Source: Rodentolepis nana
Lineage: Eukaryota; Platyhelminthes; Cestoda; Cyclophyllidea; Hymenolepididae
NCBI GenBank assembly: GCA_900617975.1
Contig: UZAE01014290.1
Span: 3,518 to 15,401, forward strand
Direction of reading: 5' to 3'
Length of the DNA: 11,884 bases
Both the position numbers and the translations under genes were made by a program. The notes under the pieces were generated by a model, which worked only from the letters and a program-made list of their open reading frames with translations, was not told the DNA's origin and made no database searches. Below are positions 9,601-11,884 of the stretch, in pieces; the stretch's first letter is position 1; each line of letters starts with the position of its first letter.

Positions 9601-9901
9601 GGGGTGTGCGATAGACTTACCTCCACGTGGTGCACCCTATGCAACGTAAACTCATACGGCAAAAAAGTCTATTACCTTGCAGTTGACTTCTGACTTTAAA
9701 CTACCATGACCCCACTGAATCTCATATTCGACCTCTATCACATCCCTATCACCCCTATCTTTTACATCTGTGAATCGCTCTTCTGTTCCCCACCCCTCGC
9801 CTTTCTTCTACTTCGATATTCCTTCCCCCTATGGAGCTCGAAGTCTACTAAATGGCTAATGATAGTTATCAAAACGCCTGTCATTTGAAATAAATAAATA
9901 A
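9601..9901 (+). mobile_element. SINE-like retroposon, copy 5
   Basis: This copy of about 300 bp begins GGGGTGTGCGATAGACTTAC (one further G at 9600) and ends with (AAAT)n. Both 5' stem arms are perfect (9611-9618 and 9665-9672). The middle is the ACATCTGTGAATCGCTCTTC type shared with copy 3. The 3' hairpin is TGATA-GT-TATCA. A 14-bp target duplication with one mismatch brackets it. The 60-codon open frame at 9706-9888 is internal to the element and not a gene. It lies tail-to-tail with copy 6, about 95 bp apart. Confidence 0.92.
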
Positions 9902-9915
9902 ATAATTGCCGTTGC
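9902..9915 (+). repeat. Target-site duplication, right half, copy 5
   Basis: ATAATTGCCGTTGC follows the tail and matches 9586-9599 with one mismatch. Confidence 0.9.
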
Positions 9916-9927
9916 TGTTATTCAAAG

Positions 9928-9996
9928 CTAATCCTAAAGTAAATAAGCAAAATATGACGTTAAAAATGTTATCATATTATTGTAAATAAATAAATA
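9928..9996 (+). repeat. Left long flanking repeat of copy 6 (about 70 bp)
   Basis: This 69-bp segment ends exactly where the reverse tail of copy 6 begins. It is similar to 10849-10920 over its whole length: the last 29 bp (9968-9996) are identical and the earlier 40 bp match at roughly 70 percent by hand alignment. It behaves like a target-site duplication but is about five times longer than those of the other copies. Confidence 0.7.
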
Positions 9997-10847
9997 TTTA
10001 TTTATTTCAAATGGCAGGCGTTTTGATAGTTATCATTAGCTCTTTAGTTGACTTCGGGCTTCACAGGGGAAGGAACACAAAAAATGAAAAAAATTCGATA
10101 GGGGGGAACAGAAGTTTGTCAAAGATGTAAAAGAGAGCGATACAAAAGGAGAGAAAAGGTAGGATGATTACTGTGGAAGTGGTCGAATATGACATTCAGT
10201 GGGGATATGGTAGTTTGAAGTCAGAAGTCAACTGTCAGTTAATAGACTTTTTTGCCGTATGAGTATACGTTGCCCAGGTTGCACCACATTTTGCCGTATG
10301 AGTATGCGTTGCCCAGGGTGCACCACGTTTGTTTGCCGTATGAGTATACGTTGCCCAGGGTGCACCACGTGATAGACTTACTTGCCGTATGAGTACACGT
10401 TGCCCAGGGTGCACCACGTGGTGCCTTATGAGTATACGTTGCCCAGGGTGCACCACGTGGAGCCGTATGAGTAAACGTTGCCCAGGGTGCACCACGTGGA
10501 GCCGTATGAGTATACGTTGCCCAGGGTGCACCACGTGCCGTTTGAGTATACGTTGTCCAGGGTGCACCACCTGGAGGTAAGTCTATCGTGAGTATACGTT
10601 GCCCAGGGTGCACCACGTGGAGGTGTATGAGTATACATTGCCCAGGGTGCACCACGTGGAGGTAGCCGAATGAGAATACGTTGCCCAGGGTGCACCACGT
10701 GGAGGTAAGGTGTGAGTGTACGTTGCCCAGGGTGCACCACGGACTCTTTTGCCGTGTATACGTTGCCCAGGGTGCACCAGTTTGTTTGCCGTATGAGTAT
10801 ACGTTGCCCAGGTTGCACCACGTGTAGGTAAGTCTATTGCACACCCC
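9997..10847 (-). mobile_element. SINE-like retroposon, copy 6, with 14-unit expanded 5' module (minus strand)
   Basis: On the minus strand this copy starts at 10847 (GGGGTGTGCAATAGACTTAC) and ends in a tail at 9997. The body from about 10249 down to 9997 is ordinary for the family: TGACTTCAAACTACCATATC, a TCGACCACTTCCACAG-like segment, TTTACATCTTTGACAAACTT, the 3' hairpin TGATAACTATCA and GCCATTTGAAATAAATAAAT. The module between the arms AAGTCTAT (10830-10837) and ATAGACTT (10242-10249) is 596 bp instead of about 62 bp, because its core is present 14 times. Removing the extra units gives about 317 bp, normal size. Long direct repeats flank it on both sides. The 201-, 131-, 111- and 91-codon minus frames and the 63-codon plus frame inside it only read through the array and I do not consider them genes. 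Confidence 0.92.
10254..10822 (-). repeat. 14-unit tandem array of the retroposon 5' module core
   Basis: Fourteen near-identical cores, seen on the plus strand as GTTGCCCAGGGTGCACCAC, start at 10269, 10308, 10350, 10399, 10438, 10477, 10516, 10552, 10598, 10637, 10680, 10722, 10762 and 10803. Spacings are 39, 42, 49, 39, 39, 39, 36, 46, 39, 43, 42, 40 and 41 bp. Cores differ by few substitutions (GTTGTCCAG at 10552, ATTGCCCAG at 10637, GGTTGCACC in the first and last). The joints between cores vary in length and content. The side reading GCCGTATGAG is mostly kept, while the side reading CACGTGGAGGTAAGTCTAT is cut at different points. The last unit (10788-10847) runs on into the genuine element 5' end. 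Nine units keep the palindrome CACGTG. Confidence 0.93.
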
Positions 10848-10848
10848 A

Positions 10849-10920
10849 CTAATTCCACAGTAAATATGCTAAATAAGAAGATAATAATAAGGTTATCATA
10901 TTATTGTAAATAAATAAATA
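10849..10920 (+). repeat. Right long flanking repeat of copy 6 (about 70 bp)
   Basis: This segment begins one base beyond the element's 5' end and matches 9928-9996 along its length. Its last 29 bp (10892-10920) are identical to 9968-9996. Confidence 0.7.
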
Positions 10921-11486
10921 CTTATTATAATCCCCGAAAAAATGAAATTAAAATATATCGAGATTGTTAATAATCTTTTTTTTGTGGATGCGAATTTATA
11001 TGAGAAAATCTTGAAATTCGTAACTCTGAAGATATTTATAGAAATTTGCTATGCTTTTAAAATAGCTCTGAGCTTTGGAAAGATAAATTTAATGGTCCAA
11101 CAGCGTTACCTGAGTTAAGGCAGCAATAATTCCCTACTTATCAACGGAAAGAGATCAAATAAGAGCGTTTATTGTAATTGGACGCATTCCTCGTTAACTA
11201 ACACACTCAAAATTCAAACATTTATGCTCAAAAAATCCCAAACTTGCCATTTCGTTTTGAGAATATTTATATAATTAAAGATAATTAATGCTAACACCAA
11301 AATGAATAAATAATAATATATAAAATCTAAATAAATTATAATCAAAAGCATTTAACATAAATTCCCATAAAATAATACTAAAGGCTATAAGCTTGCACTC
11401 TAAATATTTGATGAAAATGACAAAATTTCGGGATGACAGTTGACAAAATATCATTATTTCCATATACCCTGGAAGGACCAAATGGT
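10921..11486. other. AT-rich DNA with no supported gene
   Basis: No recognisable coding sequence, RNA gene or repeat is visible here. The 68-codon minus frame at 11275-11481 is AT-rich and unrecognised. Confidence 0.5.
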
Positions 11487-11530
11487 TTATTATTTCTATA
11501 TCAAATAACAGTCTTTATGATAGCTATCAT
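11487..11530 (-). mobile_element. SINE-like retroposon, copy 8, tail-side fragment (minus strand)
   Basis: TTATTTCTATATCAAATAAC followed by AGTCTTTATGATAGCTATCA matches the reverse complement of the family's 3' end (tail, TATCAAATGGCAGG, then TTTTGATAGTTATCAT). The match breaks off exactly where copy 7 begins and resumes after it at 11859. This is therefore the 3' end of an older minus-strand element interrupted by copy 7. The tail is diverged, consistent with greater age. Confidence 0.8.
11517..11530 (+). repeat. Target-site duplication, left half, copy 7 (palindromic)
   Basis: ATGATAGCTATCAT is repeated exactly at 11845-11858. It is its own reverse complement, because it is the 3' hairpin of the older copy 8. 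Confidence 0.9.
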
Positions 11531-11844
11531 GGGGTGTGCGATAGACCTACTTCCACGTGGTGCACCCTGGGCAACGTATATTCATACGGCAGAAAAGTCT
11601 ATTAACTGGCAGTTGACTTCTCACTTCAAACTACCCTCACCCCATTGTATGTCATATTCGACTACTTCCACAGTACTCACCTCACCTTTTTCTACCTTCG
11701 TCTTTGAAGCACTCTTCTGTTCCCCCCCTCCCCCTCTCGACTTTTTTTCTCAATTTGATGTTCCTTCCCCTATGTGAGGCCTGAAGTCAACTAAAGGGCT
11801 AATGATAACCATCAAGACGCCTGCCATTTGATATAAATAAATAA
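11531..11844 (+). mobile_element. SINE-like retroposon, copy 7, nested in copy 8
   Basis: This 314-bp copy starts GGGGTGTGCGATAGACCTAC, has CCACGTGGTGCACCCTGGGC, the second stem arm AAGTCTAT (11595-11602), CAGTACTCACCTCACC, a C-rich stretch, AAGTCAACTAAAGGGCTAAT and a GATATAAATAAATAA tail. A perfect 14-bp target duplication flanks it. The first stem arm has one change (ATAGACCT). It belongs with copies 1 and 4 by its middle and 3' end. Its target lies inside another member of the same family, so it inserted after copy 8. The 114-codon open frame at 11433-11777 runs across it and is not a gene. Confidence 0.93.
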
Positions 11845-11858
11845 ATGATAGCTATCAT
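11845..11858 (+). repeat. Target-site duplication, right half, copy 7
   Basis: This exact repeat of 11517-11530 directly follows the tail. Confidence 0.9.
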
Positions 11859-11884
11859 TAACCCTCTAGTTGACTCCGGGCTTC
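11859..11884 (-). mobile_element. SINE-like retroposon, copy 8, continuation beyond copy 7 (partial)
   Basis: TAACCCTCTAGTTGACTCCG and GGCTTC are the reverse complement of the family segment GAAGCCCGAAGTCAACTAAAGGGCTA, with a few changes. It joins the fragment at 11487-11530 across copy 7 and runs off the window, so its 5' end lies outside. Confidence 0.82.

Noticed and set aside
10370..10382. An inverted segment (GATAGACTTA) inside the array
   Set aside because: It first looks like the element 5' end in opposite orientation, but it fits better as a longer stretch of the body side of the module (AATAGACTTTTTTGCC on this strand), so no inversion is needed.
10254..10822. CRISPR array
   Set aside because: The regular repeats of about 39 bp have no unique spacers of constant length: what lies between cores is the same element sequence, trimmed to different extents. 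The context is a eukaryotic retroposon and there are no cas genes.
10239..10844. Minus-strand open frame of 201 codons with repeating WCTLGNVYS and HPGQRILI peptides
   Set aside because: It is the translation of the tandem 5' module array. Units of 39 bp are a multiple of three and lack stops in several frames, so long frames appear on both strands. The unit spacing varies from 36 to 49 bp, so no single frame keeps one peptide repeat, and the same DNA is non-coding in the other copies.
11433..11777. 114-codon open frame
   Set aside because: It starts in AT-rich flank and runs through the tail of copy 8 and most of copy 7. Equivalent frames in other copies are broken.

Overview
This window looks like non-coding DNA from an AT-rich animal genome, most plausibly an invertebrate and possibly an arthropod. 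That is an inference from base composition, the lack of bacterial-style gene packing and the presence of short retroposon-like repeats; nothing here fixes the species. I find no protein-coding gene I can support, no tRNA or rRNA and no CRISPR array. The open frames present are short, unrecognised and scattered. The longest (10239-10844, minus strand) only reads through a tandem repeat.

The main content is one repeat family, present as eight copies covering roughly a quarter of the window. An intact copy is about 300-335 bp. It starts GGGGTGTGCGATAGACTTAC, has a 5' module of about 62 bp bounded by the inverted arms ATAGACTT and AAGTCTAT, a pyrimidine-rich middle, a small hairpin (TGATA-NN-TATCA) near the 3' end, and an (ATAA)n/(AAAT)n tail. 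Four copies have clear 13-14 bp target-site duplications (TSDs), so the family moves by target-primed reverse transcription, like a SINE or other short non-autonomous non-LTR retroposon. I do not recognise the family by name. I see no convincing Pol III A/B boxes, and the body has internal T runs.

Layout: a G-rich tract (1-36); AT-rich DNA; copy 1 (+, 769-1157) facing copy 2 (-, 1222-1405), linked by an inverted 16-bp flank; 2.3 kb AT-rich; copy 3 (+, 3772-4238), with several internal duplications; 1 kb AT-rich; copy 4 (+, 5255-5590); 4 kb AT-rich; copy 5 (+, 9601-9901) facing copy 6 (-, 9997-10847); 0.56 kb AT-rich; copy 7 (+, 11531-11844) nested inside an older minus-strand copy 8 that runs off the window end.

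The most unusual object is copy 6. Its 5' module is expanded into 14 head-to-tail units with a spacing of mostly 39 bp (range 36-49) and unequal junctions. Copies 1 and 3 carry independent 35-45 bp tandem duplications in other parts of the element. Three of the eight copies lie in minus orientation, and each is tail-to-tail with a plus copy. Together these suggest a structured retroposon RNA prone to template slippage during reverse transcription.
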